Shown piece after piece: positions 55,701-64,000 of a stretch of 64,000 nucleotides of DNA (the first letter of the stretch is position 1; each line of letters begins with the position of its first letter). The DNA comes from Elymus sibiricus (Eukaryota; Streptophyta; Magnoliopsida; Poales; Poaceae). Where the stretch lies: assembly GCA_039707655.1 (NCBI GenBank), contig CM077665.1, forward strand, positions 294,752,205 to 294,816,204, in the 5' to 3' direction. The position numbers were made by a program, and so were the translations under genes. A model generated the notes under the pieces. That model saw only the letters and a program-made list of their open reading frames with translations, was not told where the DNA came from and ran no database searches.

Positions 55701-56284
55701 CCTATGAGGCGTATGATATCAACGGCTACACATTCTACACCGAGGACAAGGACATGAAGAGCGATGGTTATCAGAACTCCGGGGTAACGATGGAATCCTA
55801 CACCGGTAACGACAAGGACAGATACTACGGAAGGATCGAGGAGATCGGGGAGCTGAGCTACGCTGGAGAGAAGGTCCCGATGTTCCGTGTCAGATGGGCC
55901 AAGAGCGTCCTAAAAGAAGACCGGTATTTCACCACCATGGTTATACCCGAAGCCAAATCCAAGACCGCGGGCGCAAACGTCACCGCGAAAAATGAGCCAT
56001 GGGTACTGGCTTCCCAAGTGGACCAATGCTTCTTCATTACCGACCCGTCAAAGCCCAGTCGTGTTGTCGTGAGGAGAGGCAAAAGGAAGATCATCGGAAT
56101 GGATGGAGTCGCCAATGAGCAAGACTTCGACAAGTACGGCGACCCGAAGATGGAACATGACGACGACGATGAAGTAGCAGCATACACCACAAGAAGAAGC
56201 AGGACCACCCTACCTAAAGGACGTCCGTTCCACAGAAGAACTCCATTTGCGAAAAAGAAGGGCAAGAAGATTGTGAACAGATAG
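52748..56284 (+). pseudogene. CACTA G transposase (TNP2/TNPD type), one nonsense codon
   Basis: ATG 52748 to TAG 56282-56284 is 1179 codons in one frame apart from TGA at 54086-54088, probably a former Trp codon. Residues ~25-80 form a transposase-associated Cys-rich domain (IRCPCRRCKL, HLFLRGFMDGYRW). An Asp/Glu/His-rich stretch follows (~85-145). The TNP2 core (Pfam Transposase_21) spans ~215-620: YHVCMNNCIIYRDEH, CPVCG, WYFPITPRLQWYF, LGASTDGVNPFGSQRSTHS, MDDTTYRQL, LDVMHITKNVCESLLGTLL. DUF4218 (~715-840: HDCHVLMTQILPVAIRGI, MSFERMNGVIKGYVRN) and DUF4216 (~1020-1110: RVRWAKSVLKEDRYFT, WVLASQVDQCFF) follow. The C-terminus is basic (KKKGKKIVNR). A 27-bp duplication encodes PGKKQKAPE/PGKKRKAPE. 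Confidence 0.9.
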
Positions 56285-56959
56285 CTAGCTAAGATCGATT
56301 GTATTTAAATCGTAGTCTTCATTTCTCGATTGTATTTCATGGGCACTTTTTGAACTCATGAATATTTTTAAATTTCATGGGCACTTTTTGAATTCATGAA
56401 TATTTTTTCAAATTTGATGATATTTTTTCATATTCAATATGAAAAAATATTGAATATTCATGAGGACACTCGATCTCGATCCCCCTCCATCTCGATCGCT
56501 ATCCCCATCCATCTCGATCTCGATCCCCCCCGCACCCTCCCCCGCTAGCTCCACCGCCGCCGACGACCCACCGCACCCTCCCCCGCTCCACCGCCGCCGC
56601 CGACCCCCCGCACCCTCCCCGGCCCGCTCCACCGCCGTCGAGCACCCCCCGCACCCTCCCCCGCTCCACCGCCGCCGACGACCCACCACACCCTCCCCCG
56701 CTCCACCGCCGCCGCCGACCCCCCGCACCCTCCCCGGCCCGCTCCACCGCCGTCGAGCACCCCCCGCACCCTCCCCCGCTCCACCGCCGCCGACGACCCA
56801 CCGCACCCTCCCCCGCTCCACCGCCGCCGCCGAGCACCCGCATTTGATGATATTTTCAAATAACAAATTTGATGATATTTTTTCATATTAATAAAAAAAT
56901 TATTACTGTTTTTATAAAAAAATATTAAAAAATAGCAACAAAAAATAATAATAAAAAAA
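56285..56959 (+). other. CACTA G intergenic: AT-rich 3' end and GC-rich 115-bp repeats
   Basis: 56330-56460 has a repeated ATGGGCACTTTTTGAAYTCATGAATATTTTT motif, probably the transposase 3' UTR. 56520-56835 is CACCCTCCCCCGCTCCACCGCCGCC-type sequence with a 115-bp higher period (CGACCCCCCGCACC at 56601 and 56716). ORFs on both strands here are low-complexity artefacts. Confidence 0.7.
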
Positions 56960-57105
56960 CATACTAATGGCGCACCGCTCGGGTAGTGCGCCATTGCTAT
57001 CTAAAAAAAAGCTTTCTAATGGCGCACCTCTAAGGAGTGCGCCATTGCTATAAAAAAAGATTTCTAATGGCGCACCGCTCGGGGGTGCGCCATTAGTAAG
57101 CTTCC
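56960..57105 (+). repeat. CACTA G internal copies of the subterminal repeats
   Basis: Three inverted-repeat units, ATGGCGCACCGCTCGGGTAGTGCGCCATT at ~56968 and close variants at ~57019 and ~57066, of the same kind as the ends of the element but 5 kb inside it, between gene 1 and gene 2. Confidence 0.85.
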
Positions 57106-58601
57106 CCCTAGCTCTAACTCGCCCGACCCCTTCGTCCCTCCCTCTCGCCAGATCCACTTCCCCCCCGCGCGCTGCCCCGACCCACGACGCCGCCGCCCCC
57201 GCGCCCCCGCGCCCCCCACCACTGCAGCTCCGCCATCGCCGACGCCTCCGCGACCTCGCCGTCGCCGATAGCCTCCCCGCGTCGGCCCCTGCCCTGCGCC
57301 GCCTCTACCTCAGTCCGGGCACGGGGTGCAGGACGACGACCGCGGCCGACTCGCGAAGCACGTGGCCGTCGGCCTCCCCACGACCAACCGAGGCGCCCAG
57401 GAGGACCGCCGCCATCTTCTTCTTCGACTACGAGGACCCGGACGAGCTCGGACGCCCTCGAGCCATCCCTTCGACGCCGCCGCCGCCGCCAACCCCGACC
57501 CTGACCCCGACCCCTCCGGCGACCGGCCGCGCCCGCCCAGGTACCTCTCCTCCTTACTCCTTCCTCTGCCCTCCTCCTCTGCAAGTTCTTGTATTTCTTT
57601 CTCTCCTTTTTCATGGTGAGTAGAGAACAGCCCAGAATTAAAATGGACTGGGTGCAAAGAAAAGGGCTTGCACATGATGCAGGTTAAAAATAATTTTATT
57701 TGATATTTAGAAAGCTTGGTTAAAAAAAATAATATCTCCAGTCCTTCATTCCGCTTGGCATGGTAAACACTCGTACATGTCATGGAAATCTCTTGTAGAA
57801 AATGTGCAGGACTATAATCAATCCATGGTTCCTACTTGCTGAAGTTGGTCTTGGTTCGTAGGCTGATTAAGCTAACAATGTTCTATTCCATGCAGCAAAG
57901 GCAATTTTCATCTAACTTTAGCTTATTTTGATTTCCGTATGTTATGGGGGGACAACAGATATTGCTATATGTTCATTCTTGAGGGTACAGACTTGCTAAA
58001 CTATTGATGATTTTTTGTTGGGTGACCTATTAGATCTGGAATGGAAGCTCACATAAGTTGAGCTGATTTTTGTCCATATGAAAGCAGAGGACCATATGGT
58101 CTGTGGACTTTTCATCCATATGAAAGTAGAGGCACATTGTGGTGCTAGTTTGCTGGGTTTTGTCTCCGGCCATCATGTCGTGATGATTTTGCAGGTACCC
58201 CGAGAGGCCCTTGAGTTTGCCGGAATGTCGATTAACTTCCGTTCCGGCAAATTCGGGTACTCCATATGTCCTATTTTCAGCAAAGGTCATGCTGAAATTT
58301 TCCGTGAATTTTAGCATGACTTTGCTAAAAATCGGACATATGGGGTACTTGCTACTAATGCATGGGCCGGGGTATCTTAGTACTTAATTAAGTAGCTTTT
58401 AGGGTGCCTCGGTGTCGATAAGAACCTAAATGATGAAAGCTTAGGCTTTTAGGGTGCCTCGGCGTCGACAAACCCTAAATGATAAAAGCTTAGCTTTTAG
58501 GATGCCTCGGTGTCGACAAACCCTAAATGATGAGACCATGATCTTGTTCCTTGACAATAACCAACTTTTTGACCAAACTTTTTTCCTATTTAGAGCGAAA
58601 C
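57106..58601 (+). promoter_or_regulatory. CACTA G gene 2 upstream region
   Basis: No clear gene. A GC-rich first part (57110-57540) ending in CCCAGGTACCTCTCC is a possible first exon with donor near 57540. AT-rich intron-like sequence follows. At 58190-58270 GCAGGTACCCCGAGAGG and GCCGGAATGTCGATTAACTTCCGTTCCGGCAAATT match the transposase leader near 52570-52640, so the two genes share a related 5' region. Three ~48-50-bp repeats lie at 58395-58540. Confidence 0.55.
58395..58540 (+). repeat. Three ~48-50-bp tandem repeats before gene 2
   Basis: GCTTTTAGGRTGCCTCGGYGTCGA starts at 58395, 58445 and 58493, each followed by AACCTAAATGAT. They lie 60-200 bp before ATG 58602. Confidence 0.8.
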
Positions 58602-61600
58602 ATGGCCCACAACGATGAGGTCGGTGGTTCGGGCGGCAAGCAATTCTGGGAGCTGTCCCAGGAGATGGAGGAACAACCTCACCGCTATGAGGACGCCGCG
58701 GAACACACCGATCCTGACTACACAACCCCTAGTGGCGTCGTGGATGACACCACTGATGGTGCCGCCGAGGATGCCACCACTGATGGTGCCGCCGAGGATG
58801 CCACCACTGATGATGGCAGCGCACGCACAGATGGCAGCCAACCGAAGAGGCAACGGAAGGACCGGTGCCCGAACGTGCTCCGCACCGTCAAGGAGGAATT
58901 TACTCAAGTGGACTCCGACGGGCATCCAACGGAGCCCAAACAAATAGTCAAGGGGTACTCGGTTCAGCTCGGGTGCATTCTCCGGAGCACCGTCTCGATC
59001 AACACCGAGAACCTAAGGCATAAGGACCGAGGGAATTTGCGCAACCTCCTCTTCACGAAGCTGCACGAACGATACAAGTTCCCCATTGAATTTGAAAACA
59101 CACGCCTCTCAGGGAATAAAGTGAACAGTGCCGCCCTCACGAGGATGAGCACGGCCCTGTCTACTTGGAGAAGCGCGGTGAAAAGAATGATTGAGAAAGG
59201 TGATAGTTATGAGAAGATCAAGGCGAAAAATCCTTCGATCAGCGAAGATGACTACAAGGAGTTCAAGATCAAGTGCGAGAGCAGCGCAACCTCCGAATCA
59301 AGTCAGTGGGGGAAAGAAATGCGGGAGTTGAACTTAGGGGAACACAAACTCGGTCCCGGCGGTTACAGAGTGGCGGAGCCTATATGGGACAAGGAGGACG
59401 CGGAGCGTGCCGAGCTAGGCCTACCGCCCCGCTTCGAGAAATACCGTGACAAGCAGACCAGGAACTATGTCAGGGCCCGGTACAAGGAGGAACTATGTCA
59501 GGGCCCGGTACAAACCAACAGGGGCCGCCCCCGATTCCCAGCTTCACGGCCAGCAACTCGCACAACGCGCAGGCGGCGCCATTGGTGTGTCCGGCGGAGC
59601 TGGTATTGGTGTCTTCGACGCCGGCACGGGCATTGGAGCTTAATGCACCCGGGTGTACGCCGGCCGGCACCTCGGCAGCAAGCGGCCCCTCTGTCAATTG
59701 CACGCACGCCGTTGGCGGTGCCTCGACATTAGCCGAGCTCGACGCCATCATCACGGTAACTAATTAAGCCTCTCGGCCGAGGACTTCATCTCCTTGCCTT
59801 TGACTGGGCATCCCTGACGCCCTACATGTTTTCGCAGGGCGCCGCCGACGTTCCGTGCACTCTCCTGCACTTCGTGAACAACGAGTTGGTCGATGTCGCC
59901 AAGGGCAAAATCGTTCAACCGGGCAACCCCGTGTTCCATGGTAATCCAATGCCACCCACCGTGTATAGGGTTCAACTGGTTCGGGTGCTGCCAGGCTGCG
60001 ACGAGTTGTTACCTCCGATTCGACCCGCCGGGGCCGACGAAGATGATGTGATGACCCTCAGCGCCTGCCTAAGCTGGCCCCTGCTTTGGCCGAAGAGCCA
60101 GATTCGTTTGGGGGCGGGGGACATCACCCCAAAGACAACACCGCCAGTCGTGCCGGCGCCAAGCCATGGCAAGACCGCCGCAACGCTACCGGACATGCCG
60201 GACATGCATATGGCACAGGATCCAGGCATGCATATGGCACAGGATCTAGACGACGACGGTACATTTACCAACGTCAATAAGTACTTCACCAAACATGGGT
60301 GCGATGACGAATTCATGGGGCCTCCTTCTCAAGAACCCAACCCTGCAAAAGACGATCGCGATCTAGCTGGTACCGCAGAGAAACCCAATTGCAACAGGCG
60401 TCATCTGGCGTTCAGTTCTCAGGAGACGCCTCCAGCTGCCGACTTCACCAAGCCTCAGATAGCCGAGGTGCGAAATATTATCAGCCCCAGCACACTCAAG
60501 AAGGCGGTCTGTGAGCAGAACTCGGTCCCATTACAGCAGAAGAAGAAGGGACGGAAAAGAAAGAATAACAAGGGTGCGAGCCAGCCGGCACCGAGTACGA
60601 CCCGTGCTCAGGACGGGCCACCTTCACCTAAGGATATCTCGAGGAGGGTGCATGTGGCGGGTAGGCCGATGCTACCGACTAATATGCTCAATGCTGCAAC
60701 CGGTGCTATGCGGAGTCTGCATGACAGTGTTCTTTCTTTGGAGAAGCGGCGTCTCCGAGAGAATGACGTGGCATACCCGGTTTTCGTGGCCAAGGTGCCA
60801 GAGGGCAAGGGCTTTGTGGATAGCGCCATCGGGGGTACGATCGTCCTGCGGTTTGATGACATCTTCGCTATGTTTAACCTTCATCCGCTGCACTACACCT
60901 TCGTTCGGCTATTTTCGCTGAGTATGGAGATGCGCATCATTAGAGACAAGACCCCGGACATCGTGATAGTCGACCCCTTCTACATGCGTGCCAAGATCTT
61001 GGGCAGCGCTGGGGACCGGCAAGTCGCGAGTTCTTACCTCGAAGGCGTCATTCTGGTAAACCCAGATAAGGATAACTTCCTCGTGCCTTACTTTCCCGAG
61101 TAAGTCGTCCCCTCAACCGCCCCGTAACATATGATTTCTTAGATTTCGATCGTTTTTTTTAACATTCCGTGTTTTGTGCAGTGACACACATTGCACACTC
61201 ATCCTCTTAAGCCCGAAATATTCCATGGCCACGTATTTCGACTCGGACCGTCGGTCGAAGAAAGACTACACAAATGTCAAGAAAGTTCTTGATGATGTTC
61301 TCCCCGGCTACGCCAAATCTGGAGGCACCTTCACCAGGCCAGTTCGTAAGTACGGCAAGCACGTGTTCGCCCACAATACGACGTTCCCCTGCGTCAAGCA
61401 GCCGCCTGGCGGTCAGAAGGATGCCTACTACGCCCTCCATCACATGCGGGCGATCGTACGGGACCATAATCACCTTCTGCTACCAAATAATCTCAAAGCT
61501 TGGGCCGCAAGCTTGTCGGCAATCCAGGACACGGACATCAGACAAGAATTCTTTCGCATCCAGTCGGAGTTTGCGGAAATCATCCATCAAGATGTCCTTC

Positions 61601-61740
61601 GTACCTCGGGGCAGTTCTACCTCAGAAATCAACCGTCCAACAGTGAGATAGACACAACGCTACAAATGCAGGCTGACAACGCCCGCGATTTCATGACCAT
61701 CACGATAGACGGCGGCTTCATCCACGCTCCGGTCCCTTGA
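58602..61740 (+). pseudogene. CACTA G gene 2, multi-exon, Ulp1/C48-like C-terminus
   Basis: ATG 58602 opens MAHNDEVGGSGGKQFWELS. Repeats TTDGAAEDA and a basic region precede a conserved part (SVQLGCILRSTVSI, LSTWRSAVKRMIEKG, IWDKEDAERAELGLPP), as in plant transposon-linked proteins. The frame breaks near 59463-59515, where a 28-bp tandem duplication lies, and resumes from about 59498 in another phase. Intron 59756-59837 and intron 61100-61181 are GT-AG and joining keeps frame. The middle (FVNNELVDVAKGKIV ... WPLLWPKSQIRL) resembles DUF8039. The C-terminal part resembles C48/Ulp1 peptidases: THCTLILLSPKYSMATYFDSD for the His and Asp positions, but FPCVKQPPGGQKDAYYALHH has Asp where the catalytic Cys is expected. 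Likely the TNPA-position gene; activity as peptidase is unlikely. Confidence 0.7.
59463..59518 (+). repeat. 28-bp tandem duplication in gene 2
   Basis: AACTATGTCAGGGCCCGGTACAA starts at 59463 and again at 59491; the period is 28 bp, not a multiple of 3. It coincides with the loss of frame, though the downstream phase used shows at least one more indel. Confidence 0.85.
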
Positions 61741-61975
61741 GTCGAGTCGAAAGTAGTGATGCTATGTCTAGTTTTGAAACATCGATTGGCTCATGTTGTA
61801 ATTAAACTTTGATGAACTTGTATGTCTCTTTGGTTTGGACAGTCGTTCAACTTAGATGTAATCGATGCTATTAATGTCTTGCTTTTCTCTTCCGATCCTT
61901 TTGTTGCATACTTATATATTGCTTATGTATTGTCTGTGAATTGGTACTAACGTTTTGTTTGGCTAGTGCATAGAG

Positions 61976-62230
61976 ATGCCGTCGTATGTCGTGTACAAGG
62001 GTAGGGTTCCCGGAGTCTACGACGACTGGGAGGAGTGTCGGACACAGGTTCACCGTTTTAGCGGTAACAGTTACAAAGGGTACACCACTAGGGCGGAGGC
62101 GGAATCTAGATACGCGCGCTATCTAGCGGGAGAGAGGAGGGAGCGTTGGAGGAACCGGATGAAGACCAGTTTCATCGCGATTATGCTCATCGTGATGACC
62201 ACAGCTCTCTTCTATGTGATAGTAGTTTAG
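61976..62230 (+). CDS. Small hybrid-binding-domain protein with membrane tail
   Basis: 84 codons, ATG 61976. Residues 1-50 (YVVYKGRVPGVYDDW, CRTQVHRFSGNSYKGYTT, EAESRYARYL) match the N-terminal hybrid-binding domain of eukaryotic RNase H1 (caulimovirus viroplasmin/Cauli_VI fold, PF01693), which binds RNA/DNA hybrids or dsRNA. There is no RNase H catalytic part. After a basic hinge (GERRERWRNRMK) residues ~62-84 are a hydrophobic helix (FIAIMLIVMTTALFYVIVV) ending the protein, so a tail anchor is predicted. It lies 235 bp behind gene 2; GTTTGGCTAG just upstream could be a splice acceptor, so it may be a last exon. Its role in the transposon is unknown. Confidence 0.65.
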   Translation: MPSYVVYKGRVPGVYDDWEECRTQVHRFSGNSYKGYTTRAEAESRYARYLAGERRERWRNRMKTSFIAIMLIVMTTALFYVIVV

Positions 62231-62474
62231 ATGATCGATATCGACTTGTAATGTGAAGACAAACTCGCTACTCGCGGTTTCGAGACTTGTAATGTTCTAA
62301 CTTTGTTCGGTATTTTAAATTCGGAGACTAATATGATGAATTGTATTCGGACACTAATCTTCTATTGTATTCGATGAATCTGCTGTTGCTGTGTGGTGCT
62401 AGCTATATTCTGTCAAATAATATATTTTGTAACCTGTGAAAATATCAGAAACAAAAAAAAAATCCCTAATATTC
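62231..62474 (+). other. CACTA G 3' noncoding region
   Basis: AT-rich, no gene; presumed 3' UTR and polyadenylation region of the small ORF. Confidence 0.5.
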
Positions 62475-62788
62475 ATACTAGTGGCGCACCACCACAGAGT
62501 GCGCCATTAGTAAGCCAGAGCACACTAATGGCGCATCATCCACCAGTGCGCCATTAGTATGCCAAAGCACATGGGTAAATATGGCCCCTGGGAGGCATAC
62601 TAATGGCGCACCGTGGGCTATACTAATGGCGCACTGCATGGTGCGCCATTAGTATACCAGATACTAATGGCGCACCAGTGGTGCGCCATTAGTAAAAAAT
62701 TCTAATGGCGTGGTGCTAGTGGCGCACCTGTAGTGCGCCATTAGTAGCGAAAACAGGTGCGCCACTAGCAGCCCTTTTCCTAGTAGTG
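62475..62788 (+). repeat. CACTA G right subterminal repeats and terminal repeat
   Basis: About six TAATGGCGCACC...GGTGCGCCATTAGTA units followed by TIR AGCCCTTTTCCTAGTAGTG ending at 62788. Confidence 0.9.
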
Positions 62789-62791
62789 TAG
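62789..62791. other. Target-site duplication of CACTA G, right
   Basis: TAG, identical to 51872-51874. Confidence 0.95.
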
Positions 62792-63411
62792 TCCTGAACC
62801 CCATCATCGATGGCTTCAGGTTACACAAGGTGTTAATGGACGGCGGCAGCGGTTTAAACCTGATCTACGAAGATACCCTAGAAAAAATGCAGTTCGACCG
62901 ATCTCGCATCGAGCATAGCAACACAACTTTCCGGGGAATCATCCCAGGGAAAGAGGCGCGCTGTTCAAGACGCATCATCCTGGACGTAGTGTTCAGCACG
63001 TCTGAAAACTACCGATCTGAAGAACTCCTCTTCCATATCGTGCCCTTCCTCAACGGCTACCACGCCCTGTTGGGACATGACGCCTTCACAAAATTCCAGG
63101 CTATACCACATTACGGGTATATGAAACTTAAGATGCCAGGACCAAACGGGGTGATCACAACCGCCAGTGATCCGAATATAGTCCTTCGGGCCGAAAACAA
63201 AACAGCAGCACTCACCCTCGAGGCTCTAGCTGAGACCTTTGCTGTGGAAGAGCTGACCGCACTTCGGTCAACAGTAGACAAGGACGATGTCATCCTCAGC
63301 AAAAGGCCCAAACCCACGTTCTTCAAACCGGCAAAGGAAATCGTTAAATTTCAGGTGCACCCGACGGACCCCAACAAGACAGCGTCCATCGAGCTCAGCT
63401 CGATCCCATAG
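62792..63411 (+). pseudogene. Element B protease, copy 2
   Basis: Continuation of the frame interrupted by G. Active site VLMDGGSGLNLIYED near 62840; FHIVPFLNGYHALLGHDAFTKF and KMPGPNGVI follow. It has CGA and TGG where copy 1 has stops. A 1-bp deletion in ATCGAGCTCAG (copy 1: ATCGGAGCTCAG, 33895) shifts the frame to a stop at 63411. Confidence 0.8.
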
Positions 63412-64000
63412 TGGACGAAGCGCTGCGAACATTCTTACGAGAAAACTGGGACATCTTCGCCTGGCACCCTTCTGATATGCCCGGCATCCCACGGGGGCTG
63501 GCAGAACATAGTCTGAACATCATCCCCGGCTTTAAGCCCGTCAAGCAGACTCTGCGCTGCTTTTCCGAGCCCAAACGACAAGCTACGGGTGAAGAATTAG
63601 CTAAACTACTAGAGGCAGGATTCATTCAGGAGATTAAGCACCCCGAATGGTTGGCAAACCTGGTTATGGTACCAAAGAAAGATAAATCCTGGCGGTTGTG
63701 CGTCAACTTCAAAGAATTAAACAAGGCCTGCCCTAAGGACCCTTTCCCCCTACCACACATAGACCAGATTATTGACACCACAGCCGGACACGACTCGTTG
63801 TGTTTCCTCGACGCTTATTCCGGATACCATCAGATTAAAATGAAGGAATCCGATCAAGCGGCAACCGCATTCATCACCCCTTACGGGCCATTCTGCTTCA
63901 ACACGATGCCCTTCGGGCTAAAAAACGCTGGGGCTACATTCCAGCGCATGATCAAGACTTGTCTCGCAAAACAAGTCGGTAAAATAGTCGAGGCACACGT
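63412..64000 (+). pseudogene. Element B RT N-terminal part, copy 2, runs off window
   Basis: After the frameshift the RT reads on in the other phase: LRENWDIFAWHPSDMPGIP, WRLCVNFKELNKACPKDPFP, LDAYSGYHQIKM and MPFGLKNAGATFQRM, without a stop to the window end. The A run that is lengthened in copy 1 has its normal length here. Confidence 0.75.

Larger units (their letters stand above)
51875..62788 (+). mobile_element. Element G: complete CACTA (En/Spm) transposon
   Basis: 10,914 bp bounded by perfect terminal inverted repeats CACTACTAGGAAAAGGGCT / AGCCCTTTTCCTAGTAGTG and TAG duplications. Subterminal repeats of ATGGCGCACC...GGTGCGCCATTA lie at both ends. It encodes a TNP2-type transposase (52748-56284), a second multi-exon gene (58602-61740) and a small ORF (61976-62230). 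One nonsense codon in the transposase and one frame break in gene 2 suggest recent inactivation. Confidence 0.95.
31248..64000 (+). mobile_element. Element B: tandem Tat-type Ty3/gypsy (LTR-int-LTR-int...)
   Basis: LTR 31248-31716, internal region 1 (31717-49805), LTR 49806-50275, then internal region 2 (50276 onward, off the window). Both internal regions start with TTGGTGCTTTCATTGAGAGTTCC and gag. The sequence after the second LTR is PBS, not the CTTGG target site, so the second LTR is shared. Region 1 is interrupted by copia F, region 2 by CACTA G. Confidence 0.85.

Noticed and set aside
56408..56994. Gly/Arg/Val-rich minus-strand ORFs of 110-152 codons
   Set aside because: Low-complexity translation of the 115-bp GC-rich repeat; open in several frames.
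57114..57783. Gene on either strand in the GC-rich part before CACTA gene 2
   Set aside because: Frames overlap on both strands with Arg/Gly/Pro-rich products and no domain; it is better explained as a leader or first noncoding exon.
61182..61740. A host SUMO protease gene captured by the transposon
   Set aside because: The catalytic Cys is missing and the exons join in frame to the upstream transposon gene; such domains are a usual part of plant CACTA genes.

Overview
This window is plant DNA, almost certainly from a Triticeae grass (wheat, Aegilops, rye or barley type). The basis is the TGTTGGAAATATrCCCT LTR of the BARE/WIS/Angela copia family, gypsy LTRs typical of that tribe, and a CACTA element with ATGGCGCACC subterminal repeats. 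I found no host gene, no rRNA or tRNA gene and no CRISPR. Essentially every base lies in nested transposable elements; family names are from recall, not from a search.

Layout, left to right. (A) 1-7837, minus strand: a tandem array of a short GC-rich LTR element, 853-bp LTRs and ~1379-bp internal regions alternating with a 2232-bp period, ending in a diverged outer LTR. It sits inside (E) 7838-13900, plus strand: a gypsy element with gag, protease, RT, RNase H, integrase and its 3' LTR; its 5' end is outside the window. E in turn sits in the integrase of (C) 13901-29832, minus strand: a Tat-type gypsy with its 5' LTR at 28938-29832. C is also split in its protease by (D) 16895-26443, minus strand: a complete non-autonomous copia element with CGTAC target duplications, a gag gene and a long accessory ORF but no pol.

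Thirty-six bases to the right, (A') 29869-31247, plus strand, is another copy of the A family, cut by (B) 31248-64000, plus strand: a second Tat-type gypsy. B is also tandem: LTR 31248, internal region 1, LTR 49806, internal region 2 running off the window. Internal region 1 carries a BARE/WIS/Angela-like copia (F, 35075-43693, duplication GATAG) between RT and the second RNase H, and behind pol a six-exon antisense gene. Internal region 2 carries a complete autonomous-type CACTA transposon (G, 51875-62788, duplication TAG) in its gag-protease junction.

The relative order of insertion follows from the nesting: C before D and E, E before A; A' before B, B before F and G. Coding capacity is mostly decayed by single nonsense codons and frameshifts. 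The best preserved frames are the second RNase H-integrase of B (685 codons), the E polymerase, the A-unit-3 ORF (330 codons) and the CACTA genes. The most unusual items are the two shared-LTR tandem arrays, the pol-less copia D with its TCGGT/ACCGA quasi-palindrome clusters, the spliced antisense gene of B, and CACTA G, which has a second internal set of subterminal repeats and leader, a peptidase-like protein without its catalytic cysteine, and a small RNase H1-type hybrid-binding-domain protein with a membrane tail.
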